Source: Nitrosovibrio sp. Nv4 (GTDB lineage Bacteria; Pseudomonadota; Gammaproteobacteria; Burkholderiales; Nitrosomonadaceae). From it: a stretch of 58,807 bases of DNA. The notes beneath the pieces were generated by a model. That model was not told where the DNA came from. It saw nothing but the letters and a program-made list of their open reading frames with translations, and did no database searches. This document shows, one piece after another, positions 1-8,319 of this stretch (within the stretch, counting starts at the first letter, position 1; every line of letters begins with the position of its first letter). A program made the translations under genes and the position numbers. Location of the stretch: contig CAMAPK010000011.1 of assembly GCA_945860135.1 (NCBI GenBank), forward strand, positions 1-58,807, written 5' to 3'.

Positions 1-292
1 AACAAACCTCAGCCAAAGCTTGGCAACCATGTCTTCTCTCCTTTGTTGTTCCGTAATTATTATGGTGTTCGTGTTCGTGGCCGTCTGACCCTATCCCAAT
101 ATCCCAGAATAGCCCATTCCAACGACCCGCGTAGCCTAACGCCTCATCCTATACCTGTCAAGAAATTTGCAATGAAGTGGAAAGCAAATAAACCGCTCTG
201 ATGTCATGGGAATTCGTGTCCTTATATTTCTTGGAGTTGGTGTGCGTAACCGCGCTGAGATGTAATGACGACACGGCACTAACCACGTTCCG
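1..292. other. window edge, no supported gene
   Basis: No coding region can be supported in this stretch. One frame is open from the window edge to a stop near position 88 and could be the last codons of a gene lying outside, but it is too short to identify. It is downstream of corA, and no convincing terminator hairpin is visible. Confidence 0.4.
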
Positions 293-1363
293 CTACAACC
301 ATTTTTTCCAGCGGAATAATGCCAGCATAGCGATGCTGATAATGGTCATTACCCCCAGCACCGCAAAAAATCCCCAGTCCCACCCCAGTCCTGGCATATG
401 TTTGAAGTTCATGCCGTAGATACCGGCGATTAGCGCCAGCGGCATGAATATGGTGGTGATGACGGTGAGGACTTTCATTACCGTACTGATGCGGTAGCTC
501 ACACTGGATATGTAAATATCGAGCATGCCTGCTGTCATATCGCGCAGAGACTCCACCGACTCGATGATGTGAATGGTATGGTCATACACGTCACGCAAAT
601 AGAGCAACGTATTCCGGCTAAATAGCGGTGAGTCGCCGCGCTGCAGTGAGCTGATGACTTCGCGTAGCGGCCACAATGCCCTGCGCAAAAAAACGCCTTC
701 GCGCTTGAGACGGTAAATCGCGTGCAGGGTGCTGGGCTGAGGGTGAGCTATCAGCTCAATTTCCAACGTCTCGGTTCTTTCGTCGAGCCGTTCCAGAATG
801 ACGAAATAGCTGTCAACAATGGCGTCAATCAGGCTATACATCAGAAAATCTGCGCTGGATTTCCTGATTTGCCCCTTGCCTGAATGCAGACGTTCGCGCA
901 CCGCGCTGAACTGAGTGCCGTCTGTTTCAAGAAATGACAGTACGAAATTTTTCCCCAGCACCAAGCTGATCTGGTCCGAATCAATCTTTTCCTCCGCCTC
1001 CTTGTTTCCGTAAGCGAAGGTTTTCAGCACCACGTAGAGATAATCGCCGTAGTCTTCGAGTTTTGAGCGCTGCTCGGTGTTGAGTATATCCTCCAGTACC
1101 AGCGGGTGCAGGCCGAAGCTGGCGCCGATCTGCTCCAGCATGGCGGTATCACCCAGGCCGTGAAGATTGACCCATACGGTGCCGCGTGCAGCTTTGACCT
1201 TGTCGGCCAGGTCAACAATAGCTACATCGAATTCGCGCACATCGCTCTCATCGTAATCCGTCAGGGTAACGTTGGAGGCAGCGGCCTTCTTTTCACCGAT
1301 ATGCACCAGCGCGCCTGGAGGCAGGCCGGCTTTGGCAGATCGCTTTTTAGTGTGGGATGTCAT
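293..1363 (-). CDS. corA: magnesium/cobalt transporter CorA
   Basis: This encodes a 356-residue CorA-type divalent cation channel, which takes up Mg2+ (and Co2+/Ni2+) through the inner membrane as a pentamer. The long N-terminal cytoplasmic part is followed near the C-terminus by two membrane helices. The family's YGMNF signature lies at the end of the first helix, and a basic tail (RWKKWL) closes the protein. The length fits the family. The start codon overlaps the stop of ppx by four bases (ATGA), so the two are probably translationally coupled in a phoU-ppx-corA unit. Polyphosphate is usually held as a Mg2+ salt, so the link with ppx is plausible, but that is inference. Confidence 0.93.
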   Translation of the reverse strand: MTSHTKKRSAKAGLPPGALVHIGEKKAAASNVTLTDYDESDVREFDVAIVDLADKVKAARGTVWVNLHGLGDTAMLEQIGASFGLHPLVLEDILNTEQRSKLEDYGDYLYVVLKTFAYGNKEAEEKIDSDQISLVLGKNFVLSFLETDGTQFSAVRERLHSGKGQIRKSSADFLMYSLIDAIVDSYFVILERLDERTETLEIELIAHPQPSTLHAIYRLKREGVFLRRALWPLREVISSLQRGDSPLFSRNTLLYLRDVYDHTIHIIESVESLRDMTAGMLDIYISSVSYRISTVMKVLTVITTIFMPLALIAGIYGMNFKHMPGLGWDWGFFAVLGVMTIISIAMLALFRWKKWL

Positions 1364-2892
1364 GGTGATGTATGGGAGTCATGTGCCTGCAACGCTCCCG
1401 GTCGATTCTTGATGCGCAAATCGAAACCGAGAATCGCCCACCCCTGAGCCTCGGTGTGCAATGCAGTGTCGGTCAAGGGGTTGCGTTCCAGCCATTCGCG
1501 CTCGATGCGCAACGTGCATTCGGCATCGCCAAGGGACACTTCTAATTGCGGCAACTCAATATCGCTACGGCTGCGGTGAAACAGTGCCGCCAGTCGCAAC
1601 GCAAACAGCAACTTCAACTCCGGCAGGGTTGCGACCAGACCCCGTGCTTTGCTGAGAGTGCCCCGGTGGGTCAGCGCGAGCAGGCTCAGGCGCGCCTGTT
1701 CCATTTTTGAGAAACCCGGCATATCAGCATTGCCAAGAATATATGCAGAATGTTTATGGTAGCCAGAGTGAGCCACCGAAATGCCGACTTCATGCAATCG
1801 TGCCGCCCACGACAGAATTCGCAGCGCATCCTCCAATTCATCAGGAGAGTCTGTCAGCAACTGCTTTCCCAGCGCCAGCGCCAATGATTCCACACGCCCC
1901 GCCTGGGTGGGATCTACCTGGTAGCGCCGCATGAATTGCCGCACTGTTACTTCGCGCATGTCATGATTATGGAAACGCCCCAGCAGGTCATAGAGCACAC
2001 CCTGGCGCAATGCTCCCATTGCCTGCGACATGCGGCGAATGCCCAGTTCGGAAAATGCCGCAGACATGATGACAAATCCGCCGACAATGACAGGTGCACG
2101 TTCAGCGCGTAAACCGGCAATTTCAATTTTTCTGCTATCGCCAATTTTAAGCAGATAATCACGGAAATTTTCCAATCCTTCCGCTGTGATGTCTCCGCTG
2201 CTGCCGTCGCCAAAATTGTTCAGTTTCAAAATATCGCCCAGCGCACGGGCTGTGCCGGAGGAACCAAATGCATCTTGCCACTGGTCGCCGGAGAATTCGG
2301 CAGCAATAGTCTGTACTTCGGTGCGTGCCGCCAGCTCCGCTTGTTTCATTGCAGCTTTGGTGATTTTTCCATCCGGGAAAAAACGCAGGCTATGGCTGAC
2401 ACAACCCATGTAGAGGCTTTCCAGTTTGATCGGCTTTAAGCGGCTGCCAATGATGAATTCGGTTGAGCCGCCGCCAATATCCACGACCAGGCGATTGTTG
2501 CTGGAAACGGGCAAGCCATGAGCGACGCCCAGGTAAATAAGCCGCGCTTCCTCGCGGCCGGCAATAACCTCAATGGGAAATCCCAGAGCGGCCTCGGCTT
2601 TTTTCAGGAAGGCGGGGGCATTTTTAGCCACGCGCAGTGAGTTGGTACCAACTGCGCGTACGGTATGCGGCGGAAAACCCCGCAGACGCTCGCCAAAGCA
2701 TTTCAGACAATCCAGTGCGCGCGCCTGCGAATCCTCATCCAGTCGCTTATCGGCAGTGAGCCCGGCGGCAAGGCGCACCATTTCCCGTAAATTATCCAGC
2801 GGATATATTTGTTCGCCCACCACCCGCGCCACCTGCAGACGAAAGCTGTTGGAGCCTAGATCAACCGCAGCCAGGGTGGAATATTCAGTCAT
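1360..2892 (-). CDS. ppx: exopolyphosphatase (Ppx/GppA family)
   Basis: This is a 510-residue Ppx/GppA phosphatase that removes terminal phosphate from inorganic polyphosphate, and in some relatives from pppGpp. The N-terminus carries the actin-like ATPase-fold motif DLGSNSFRL. The phosphate-binding loop DIGGGSTEF follows near residue 140, and the C-terminal half has the HD-like helical region typical of long Ppx proteins. The length matches Ppx better than the shorter GppA-only forms, although the two cannot be fully separated by eye. It sits 37 bp downstream of phoU and overlaps corA, which suggests one phosphate-homeostasis transcript. No polyphosphate kinase is present in the window. Confidence 0.92.
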   Translation of the reverse strand: MTEYSTLAAVDLGSNSFRLQVARVVGEQIYPLDNLREMVRLAAGLTADKRLDEDSQARALDCLKCFGERLRGFPPHTVRAVGTNSLRVAKNAPAFLKKAEAALGFPIEVIAGREEARLIYLGVAHGLPVSSNNRLVVDIGGGSTEFIIGSRLKPIKLESLYMGCVSHSLRFFPDGKITKAAMKQAELAARTEVQTIAAEFSGDQWQDAFGSSGTARALGDILKLNNFGDGSSGDITAEGLENFRDYLLKIGDSRKIEIAGLRAERAPVIVGGFVIMSAAFSELGIRRMSQAMGALRQGVLYDLLGRFHNHDMREVTVRQFMRRYQVDPTQAGRVESLALALGKQLLTDSPDELEDALRILSWAARLHEVGISVAHSGYHKHSAYILGNADMPGFSKMEQARLSLLALTHRGTLSKARGLVATLPELKLLFALRLAALFHRSRSDIELPQLEVSLGDAECTLRIEREWLERNPLTDTALHTEAQGWAILGFDLRIKNRPGALQAHDSHTSP

Positions 2893-2929
2893 GGGTTCCT
2901 GGTTGAAATTCAGAAAGTGACTAAACTAC

Positions 2930-3637
2930 TTATTCTTGCGCCTCGCGCTCGATCTCCTCGACGGTTACGTGCCGCACATCCTTGCCCTTGACCAGGTAGA
3001 CCACATATTCCGACATGTTCTTGGCGTGGTCGCCGATGCGCTCAATGGCTTTCGCCGCAAACAAAATTTCCAGCGAGGTGGAGATCTTGCGCGGGTCTTC
3101 CATCATGAAAGTAATCAGCTGCCGTATGATGGAACGGAATTCTTCATCCACCAGTTCGTCCTGCCGCACAACCTGGGCCGCCGCCGCCAGATCCAGCCGG
3201 GCAAAAGCATCCAACGATTTGCGCAACATTTCCAGTGCGATGTTGGCGACATGCCTGATCTCGATGAAACGTGGCATGTGCGTGCGACCAGCGGCGTATA
3301 TCAACTTTGCCATGCGTGCGATTTTTGCCGCCTCATCGCCAATGCGTTCCAGATCGGTAATGGTTTTGATGACCGTCATGATCATGCGTAAATCGCTGGC
3401 AGTGGGTTGTCGGCGGGCAATGATCTGACTGCAGATTTCGTCTATTGACACTTCCATCGCATTGACGCGGTGATCATCGGCGATAACCTGCTCGATCAGA
3501 TCTATATTGCCGCTGGTAAGCGCTTCAACCGCATGTTCGATCTGCTCCTCCACCAATCCGCCCATTTGCAGCACGCTCGAGCGCACCGCCTCCAGTTCGG
3601 CGTTAAACTGTTTGGATATGTGTTCGCTGATTGACAT
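2930..3637 (-). CDS. phoU: phosphate signalling regulator PhoU
   Basis: This encodes a 235-residue PhoU, a cytoplasmic all-helical protein that links the Pst phosphate transporter to the PhoR/PhoB two-component system. Two copies of the PhoU repeat are visible. Each has the metal-cluster motif ERIGD: ERIGDEAAKIA in the first half and ERIGDHAKNM in the second. The length is standard. It is the first gene of a likely phoU-ppx-corA unit. Pst transporter and phoR/phoB genes, the common PhoU neighbours, are absent here, so this copy may be tied more to polyphosphate turnover (inference). Confidence 0.94.
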   Translation of the reverse strand: MSISEHISKQFNAELEAVRSSVLQMGGLVEEQIEHAVEALTSGNIDLIEQVIADDHRVNAMEVSIDEICSQIIARRQPTASDLRMIMTVIKTITDLERIGDEAAKIARMAKLIYAAGRTHMPRFIEIRHVANIALEMLRKSLDAFARLDLAAAAQVVRQDELVDEEFRSIIRQLITFMMEDPRKISTSLEILFAAKAIERIGDHAKNMSEYVVYLVKGKDVRHVTVEEIEREAQE

Positions 3638-3708
3638 TGCGCGCCTTTTGGTTGGTCAGAAACAAAGAATGATACTTGCCGGTTGTGACAATTTTGTTGC
3701 TATCCACA

Positions 3709-4368
3709 TCAGATGGCAATCGTCCGGATACCGCTGTCGGTGCCGAGCAACAACACGTCGGCTCCGCGCCGTGCGAACAGTCCATTGGTCACAACACCAG
3801 TTATCTGGTTGAGAGCTGTTTCCAATTCCACCGGGTTGAGGATTTGCAGGCCGCGCACGTCCAGGATCACGTTGCCGTTATCGGTAGTGAATCCCTGGCG
3901 CAGCATGGGTTGTCCACCCAGCCGTGCAATTTCCCGCGCAACATAGCTGCGCGCCATCGGAATGACTTCGACCGGCAGCGGGAATTCGCCAAGCACTTCC
4001 ACCAATTTGCTCTGGTCGGCGACACAGACAAATTTTCTTGCTACCGCAGCGACGATTTTTTCCCGCGTCAACGCTCCCCCGCCACCCTTAATCATGTGCA
4101 GATGCTCTGTGACTTCGTCCGCGCCGTCCACATACAGCGGGAGTTCATTGACACTGTTCAGATCCATGACTTCGATGCCATGGCTTCTGAGGCGCTGGGC
4201 AGTTGCTTCGGAGCTTGCTACCGCGCCTTCAATTTTATGCTTGATCTTGGCCAGTTCTTCTATGAAATAATTTGCGGTAGAACCGGTTCCCACACCAACA
4301 ATGCAACCAGCGGGGACGTGCTGAATGGCAGCTTGTGCAACTGCGCGTTTTTGTTCATCTTGTGTCAT
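3709..4368 (-). CDS. rpiA: ribose-5-phosphate isomerase A
   Basis: This is a 219-residue RpiA interconverting ribose-5-phosphate and ribulose-5-phosphate in the pentose phosphate and Calvin cycles. Family motifs are clear: the GVGTGSTA phosphate loop near residue 25, DGADEV with the catalytic Asp around residue 83, and [12 protein letters not shown] with the catalytic Lys just after it. The length fits the family. The gene is divergent from ilvA across about 140 bp and lies 71 bp upstream of phoU. In an autotroph this enzyme serves ribulose bisphosphate regeneration as well as nucleotide synthesis. Confidence 0.96.
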   Translation of the reverse strand: MTQDEQKRAVAQAAIQHVPAGCIVGVGTGSTANYFIEELAKIKHKIEGAVASSEATAQRLRSHGIEVMDLNSVNELPLYVDGADEVTEHLHMIKGGGGALTREKIVAAVARKFVCVADQSKLVEVLGEFPLPVEVIPMARSYVAREIARLGGQPMLRQGFTTDNGNVILDVRGLQILNPVELETALNQITGVVTNGLFARRGADVLLLGTDSGIRTIAI

Positions 4369-4442
4369 GATGTCCTTGTGCCGATAAAAACTCTCGATCA
4401 GCCGTTAGAATAGCCCCATCCGTGAAATTTAACAATTGACCT

Positions 4443-4477
4443 GAATTCTAGATGCGCTCTTCAACATGCTAGAATTC
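4443..4477. promoter_or_regulatory. 9-bp inverted repeat upstream of ilvA
   Basis: A perfect inverted repeat lies in the rpiA-ilvA gap: GAATTCTAG at 4443-4451 and CTAGAATTC at 4469-4477, with centres 26 bp apart. The right arm contains TAGAAT, a possible -10 element for ilvA. It could be an operator for a dimeric regulator or a hairpin near the start of the ilvA transcript. No known regulator motif was recognised. Confidence 0.3.
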
Positions 4478-4511
4478 GCTTCAACTTCTGACTCTTCAAG
4501 TGCACGTCCAG

Positions 4512-6023
4512 ATGAAAAATGATTATCTCGAAAGAATTCTCACCGCCCAGGTTTATGATGTGGCGGTAGAAACTCCCTTGGAGTTTGCCCCCAGTCTGTC
4601 CGCCCGCATGCATAACCGGTTGCTGCTGAAGCGCGAGGATATGCAGCAAGTGTTCTCATTCAAATTGCGCGGGGCCTACAACAAGATGGTCAAGCTTTCG
4701 CCTGCCCAGCTCAAGCGCGGCGTGGTGGCGGCTTCTGCGGGCAACCATGCACAGGGAGTGGCATTGGCGGCGCAGCGACTTAATTGCCGCGCCACGATCG
4801 TGATGCCCACCACTACGCCGCAAATCAAGATACAAGCAGTCGAGGCGCGTGGCGCGACCGTGCTATTGCATGGTGATGCCTATGACGAAGCCTATACGCA
4901 AGCATTGAAACTCGCAGCAGAAGAACGCGCCACTTTTGTACATCCTTATGATGATCCCGATATCATCGCGGGGCAGGGCACCATCGGCATGGAAATCCTG
5001 CGCCAGCACACTGGCGCCATCCACGCCATATTTGTGCCGGTGGGCGGTGGTGGACTCATTTCCGGCATCGCCGCCTACGTAAAAAGACTGCACCCGGGTG
5101 TCAAAATTATCGGAGTCGAACCGGTCGATGCCGATTCCATGTACCAGTCGCTGCAGGAGGGGCGCCGCATCAAGCTTGCCCAAGTGGGGCTGTTTGCGGA
5201 CGGTGTAGCGGTGAAACAAGTGGGTGAAGAGACCTTCCGCCTGTGCCGCGAGTTGGTGGATGAGATCATCCTGGTGGGTACTGACGCCATCTGCGCTGCG
5301 ATCAAGGATGTGTTCGAAGATACTCGCGCCATTCTGGAGCCTGCCGGTGCGCTCTCCATCGCAGGCGCCAAGGCCTACGCCAAGCGCGGTAAAATTCGCG
5401 GCAAAACCCTGGTAGCGATTGCCTCTGGTGCCAACATGAATTTTGATCGCCTGCGCCATGTTTCCGAACGGGCGGAATTAGGCGAGCAGCGCGAAGCAGT
5501 GATGGCGGTGACTATTCCTGAAAAGCCTGGTAGCTTCAAGAAATTCTGCGCCATGCTGGGGACAAAAAGCATCACGGAATTCAACTACCGTTACTCCGAC
5601 CCGAAAGAGGCGCATGTGTTTGTCGGCGTGTCGGTGCGCGACCGCGGCGAGGCGACAAAACTGATCAAGAGTCTGGAGAAAATCGGCCTGCATGCCGAAG
5701 ACCTCAGTGATAATGAAATGGCGAAATTGCATGTGCGCCATCTGGTTGGTGGGCGTGCGCATGGGGTAAAGAATGAGATTCTTTACCGCTTCGAGTTTCC
5801 TGATCGTCCCGGCGCACTGATGAAATTCCTGAACAGCATGAGCCACCACTGGAACATCAGCCTGTTTCACTACCGCAACCACGGTACCGATTATGGTCGC
5901 GTGCTGGTCGGCATGGAAGTGCCGCCCGCAGAGAAGGCCGAATTCAGGACGTTTCTTGACCAACTCGGCTACCGTTACTGGGATGAAAGCAAGAATCCGG
6001 CGTACAAGCTGTTCCTGGGATAG
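4512..6023 (+). CDS. ilvA: threonine ammonia-lyase, biosynthetic
   Basis: This is a PLP enzyme of about 503 residues converting threonine to 2-oxobutanoate, the first committed step of isoleucine synthesis. The N-terminal catalytic domain shows the PLP lysine motif SFKLRGAYNKM, the SAGNHAQGVA loop and the phosphate-binding GGGGLISG. The C-terminal 170 residues form two ACT-like regulatory domains, the arrangement of the long, isoleucine-inhibited form. The ATG at 4512 is preferred over an upstream GTG at 4500 because family members begin close to the MKNDYLERIL stretch. Neither start has a strong ribosome binding site. The rest of the branched-chain pathway (ilvBHC, leuA) lies 20 kb away on the other strand. 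Confidence 0.96.
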   Translation: MKNDYLERILTAQVYDVAVETPLEFAPSLSARMHNRLLLKREDMQQVFSFKLRGAYNKMVKLSPAQLKRGVVAASAGNHAQGVALAAQRLNCRATIVMPTTTPQIKIQAVEARGATVLLHGDAYDEAYTQALKLAAEERATFVHPYDDPDIIAGQGTIGMEILRQHTGAIHAIFVPVGGGGLISGIAAYVKRLHPGVKIIGVEPVDADSMYQSLQEGRRIKLAQVGLFADGVAVKQVGEETFRLCRELVDEIILVGTDAICAAIKDVFEDTRAILEPAGALSIAGAKAYAKRGKIRGKTLVAIASGANMNFDRLRHVSERAELGEQREAVMAVTIPEKPGSFKKFCAMLGTKSITEFNYRYSDPKEAHVFVGVSVRDRGEATKLIKSLEKIGLHAEDLSDNEMAKLHVRHLVGGRAHGVKNEILYRFEFPDRPGALMKFLNSMSHHWNISLFHYRNHGTDYGRVLVGMEVPPAEKAEFRTFLDQLGYRYWDESKNPAYKLFLG

Positions 6024-6348
6024 GCAGCAAGAAGAATTGTCACATTCGGGTTACTTGCCCCAGATCTGTATCAATCCCCTCTCCTCTTAGTCCCGAATAG
6101 CGGCATAGATGCCCTTCTGTTTTCCTGATTGGACTGTGGTCGCTGGTTGACAATGATGGCTGGTTATCCTGCATCATCAGCGCGCCAGATAAGGGTTTCC
6201 GCATTCCATGACTTCAGGCGTCAGTTATCTTTAATTCTTCGGAATTATTTTATGGACATTTCATGAAAAATCAGTTATTTTTCGGCACAATGTCCATTTT
6301 GATTTTAGTGTTTCTGTTTGGTCCTTAAACGTGAAGGGAGCTACGAAA
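6024..6348. other. intergenic region between ilvA and the porin gene
   Basis: No gene is supported in this gap. It must hold the porin promoter. A TTGACA hexamer occurs at 6147-6152, but the sequence 17 bp further on (TGCATC) is a weak -10. A 9-bp inverted repeat, ATGGACATT at 6252-6260 and AATGTCCAT at 6289-6297, lies shortly before the porin start and may fold in the leader or bind a regulator. Confidence 0.4.
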
Positions 6349-7725
6349 ATGCAACGCACGACAATTCGCAGGAATCGGATGGCAGTTATCGTAGCCGGCA
6401 GTCTACTGTCTTTCGCCATGAGCACAACCGGCGCACAGGCGAACGGCAGTCTGAATAACCTCATCATGCCGAAACTCTTCAAGGACAAGGGCATAGAGAT
6501 TGGGGGCTGGATAAATGGCGGCGCGACTTTCAATCCGAGCCACTCGACCCTTGGCTATAATGGTCCGGTCACTTTTGGTGATCGCGCCAATCAAGCGCAG
6601 ATGAACCAGCTCAATTTCTTCCTGCAGCGCGCGGTGGTGACGGAAGGCAAATCGTGGGATCTGGGATTCCGCGCGGACTTCCTGTTCGGTACCGATGCTA
6701 TTTTCACTCAGGCTTACGGTAATCCTGCCGCCGACGTAAATAACAATAATATTCTGATGCCAAACAGGGGCGCCTGGGATCTTGACTTGTGCTGCAACTC
6801 TAGCCGTAACTACGGCATCGCGCTGCCGCAGGCTTTTGTCGAAGCCTATGCGCCGATTGGTAACGGCCTTAACGTCAAGGCTGGCCATTTTTATACGCCG
6901 ATCGGTTATGAATCGGTACCGGCACCCAACAACTTCTTCTACAGCCATGCCTACACCATGCAGTACGGAGAACCCTTTACCCATACCGGGGTATTGACCA
7001 ACTACAATGTCGACAAGAATGTGGTGTTCATGAGTGGCGCTATCACCGGCAGCGGCACCGGTGGCTGGGATGGCAACTTTAACAGGCAGATGGATAACTG
7101 GGGCGGCATCGGCGGCCTCACCTACACCACAGATGACAAGAGAAGTTCGGCCAATATCTCCGGTACCGGCAGCCAAGTTTCGTCACGTAGCAATGCTTTC
7201 TGGGGTATGTACAGCGTCGTGCTGAAGCACATGATCACACCCAAGACGCATTTCATTTTGCAGCACGATCATGGTTATGCCGACAATGTACAATTAAGTT
7301 ATGGGCAAGGGCAAGCTCAATGGTATGGCATCAACACCCATGCGTACTATGACGTTACGTCGGACTTCTCGGTTGGCGTGCGCGGCGAGTGGTTCCGTGA
7401 TCGCGATGGCTTCCGTGTCTGGCAGCCAGGCCGGGTTGCCGCCGGCAATAATGTGGGTCCCGACGGCGCCCTTCATAGCTATGCGGTGCATGGGGGGGGC
7501 AACCTATCTGGATCTCAGGCTTCCGATTATTATGCGGTCACCATCGGCGCGAACTGGAAGCCGGCGAAAAGGCTGAAGATTGAGACGAAAGCGCTGCAAC
7601 AGTTCAACATCCGTCCGAACATCCGCTACGACCGGGCAGACAGCCTTACTACCGCAGCTTATAGACCCTTTGGTGGCCATAAAGATCAGGTCCTGTTTTC
7701 GATGGACTTCATGCTGCCGTTCTAA
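6349..7725 (+). CDS. outer membrane beta-barrel porin (OmpL/bbp2-like)
   Basis: This encodes an outer membrane protein of about 458 residues. A signal peptide (RRNRMAVIVAG... ending TTGAQA) precedes the mature N-terminus. The stretch GWINGGATFNPS, the alternating Gly/aromatic strands and the C-terminal FSMDFMLPF with terminal Phe indicate a beta-barrel of the putative OmpL-like porin-2 (bbp2) group. The ATG at 6349 is preferred over the GTG at 6331 because AAGGGAG sits correctly upstream of it. The substrate is unknown. A run of eight G lies inside the coding sequence at 7492-7499. A strong terminator follows, so the gene is probably monocistronic. Confidence 0.75.
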   Translation: MQRTTIRRNRMAVIVAGSLLSFAMSTTGAQANGSLNNLIMPKLFKDKGIEIGGWINGGATFNPSHSTLGYNGPVTFGDRANQAQMNQLNFFLQRAVVTEGKSWDLGFRADFLFGTDAIFTQAYGNPAADVNNNNILMPNRGAWDLDLCCNSSRNYGIALPQAFVEAYAPIGNGLNVKAGHFYTPIGYESVPAPNNFFYSHAYTMQYGEPFTHTGVLTNYNVDKNVVFMSGAITGSGTGGWDGNFNRQMDNWGGIGGLTYTTDDKRSSANISGTGSQVSSRSNAFWGMYSVVLKHMITPKTHFILQHDHGYADNVQLSYGQGQAQWYGINTHAYYDVTSDFSVGVRGEWFRDRDGFRVWQPGRVAAGNNVGPDGALHSYAVHGGGNLSGSQASDYYAVTIGANWKPAKRLKIETKALQQFNIRPNIRYDRADSLTTAAYRPFGGHKDQVLFSMDFMLPF

Positions 7726-7745
7726 TCCGGCAATCTGCGACAGCG

Positions 7746-7779
7746 AACGCCAGCCGGCTTGATAGGCTGGCGTTTTTCA
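7746..7779 (+). terminator. intrinsic terminator after the porin gene
   Basis: A ten-base perfect stem, AACGCCAGCC at 7746-7755 pairing with GGCTGGCGTT at 7765-7774, with a nine-base loop, is followed by a T run. It lies 20 bp after the porin stop codon and can end that transcript. Confidence 0.8.
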
Positions 7780-7829
7780 TTTCTTTCGGCTGGCCACCGC
7801 ACTCTGAACTTATCTGCTCAGCCGGTTCG

Positions 7830-8258
7830 TCAGGATAACTGACGCACCATTCTCACGTGGGGGATACCCGCGTCGATAAACTCCTCTCCCGCCGTCTGGA
7901 AATCAAATTTCGTGTAAAACCCGGCGGCATAGATCTGCGCGTTGACAACCACTTGTTGCAGACGCCGTTTCTTTGCTTCTTCCAATAACCGTTGCAACAG
8001 CGCACTGCCCACGTTGTGACCGCGCCATTCCCTGAGTACCGCCATGCGCCCGATATGGCCGTCAGGCAGCAACCGCGCCGTGCCGATGGGATTACCCGCC
8101 GAATCCAGCGCCAGTAGGTGCAGACAACTCACGTCAAATTCGTCCCATTCCAGTTCGACAGGAACATGCTGCTCGCGAACGAATACCGTTTCACGGATGA
8201 TGCGCAATGCCGGAGCATCGGTTTGCCAGTCTGCGAGGCGCACAGTAAATGATTTCAC
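7830..8258 (-). CDS. GNAT family N-acetyltransferase
   Basis: This is a single-domain GNAT acetyltransferase of about 142 residues, close to the ElaA/YjcF type. Visible features are the VFVREQHVPVELEWDEFD stretch and the acetyl-CoA-binding core IGRMAVLREWRGHNVGSALL, with the Q/RxxGxG/A signature as RGHNVG. The C-terminal YTKFDFQTAGEEF and GIPHVRM segments are also typical. The acceptor substrate cannot be told from sequence. The GTG start at 8258 is chosen because the longer frame to 8321 would overlap the start of the divergent aldolase gene and adds residues not typical of the family. Confidence 0.82.
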   Translation of the reverse strand: MKSFTVRLADWQTDAPALRIIRETVFVREQHVPVELEWDEFDVSCLHLLALDSAGNPIGTARLLPDGHIGRMAVLREWRGHNVGSALLQRLLEEAKKRRLQQVVVNAQIYAAGFYTKFDFQTAGEEFIDAGIPHVRMVRQLS

Positions 8259-8319
8259 ACGTTTTTCCGGGAATGATGACAGGGCGGATATAATAACTGA
8301 CCAAGCTCGGAAAATAGTC

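Noticed and set aside
2-88. Frame open from the window edge with a hydrophobic end
   Set aside because: Too short to tell from chance; no motif.
3676-4413. 245-codon frame antisense to rpiA
   Set aside because: RpiA motifs on the other strand are complete; no ribosome site or homology for the antisense frame.
6147-6175. TTGACA hexamer upstream of the porin as promoter
   Set aside because: The -10 at the right distance (TGCATC) is poor and the position is about 170 bp from the gene; left as a note only.
8044-8319. N-terminal extension of the aldolase fusion frame
   Set aside because: It is antisense to the GNAT gene; the family start is at 8320.
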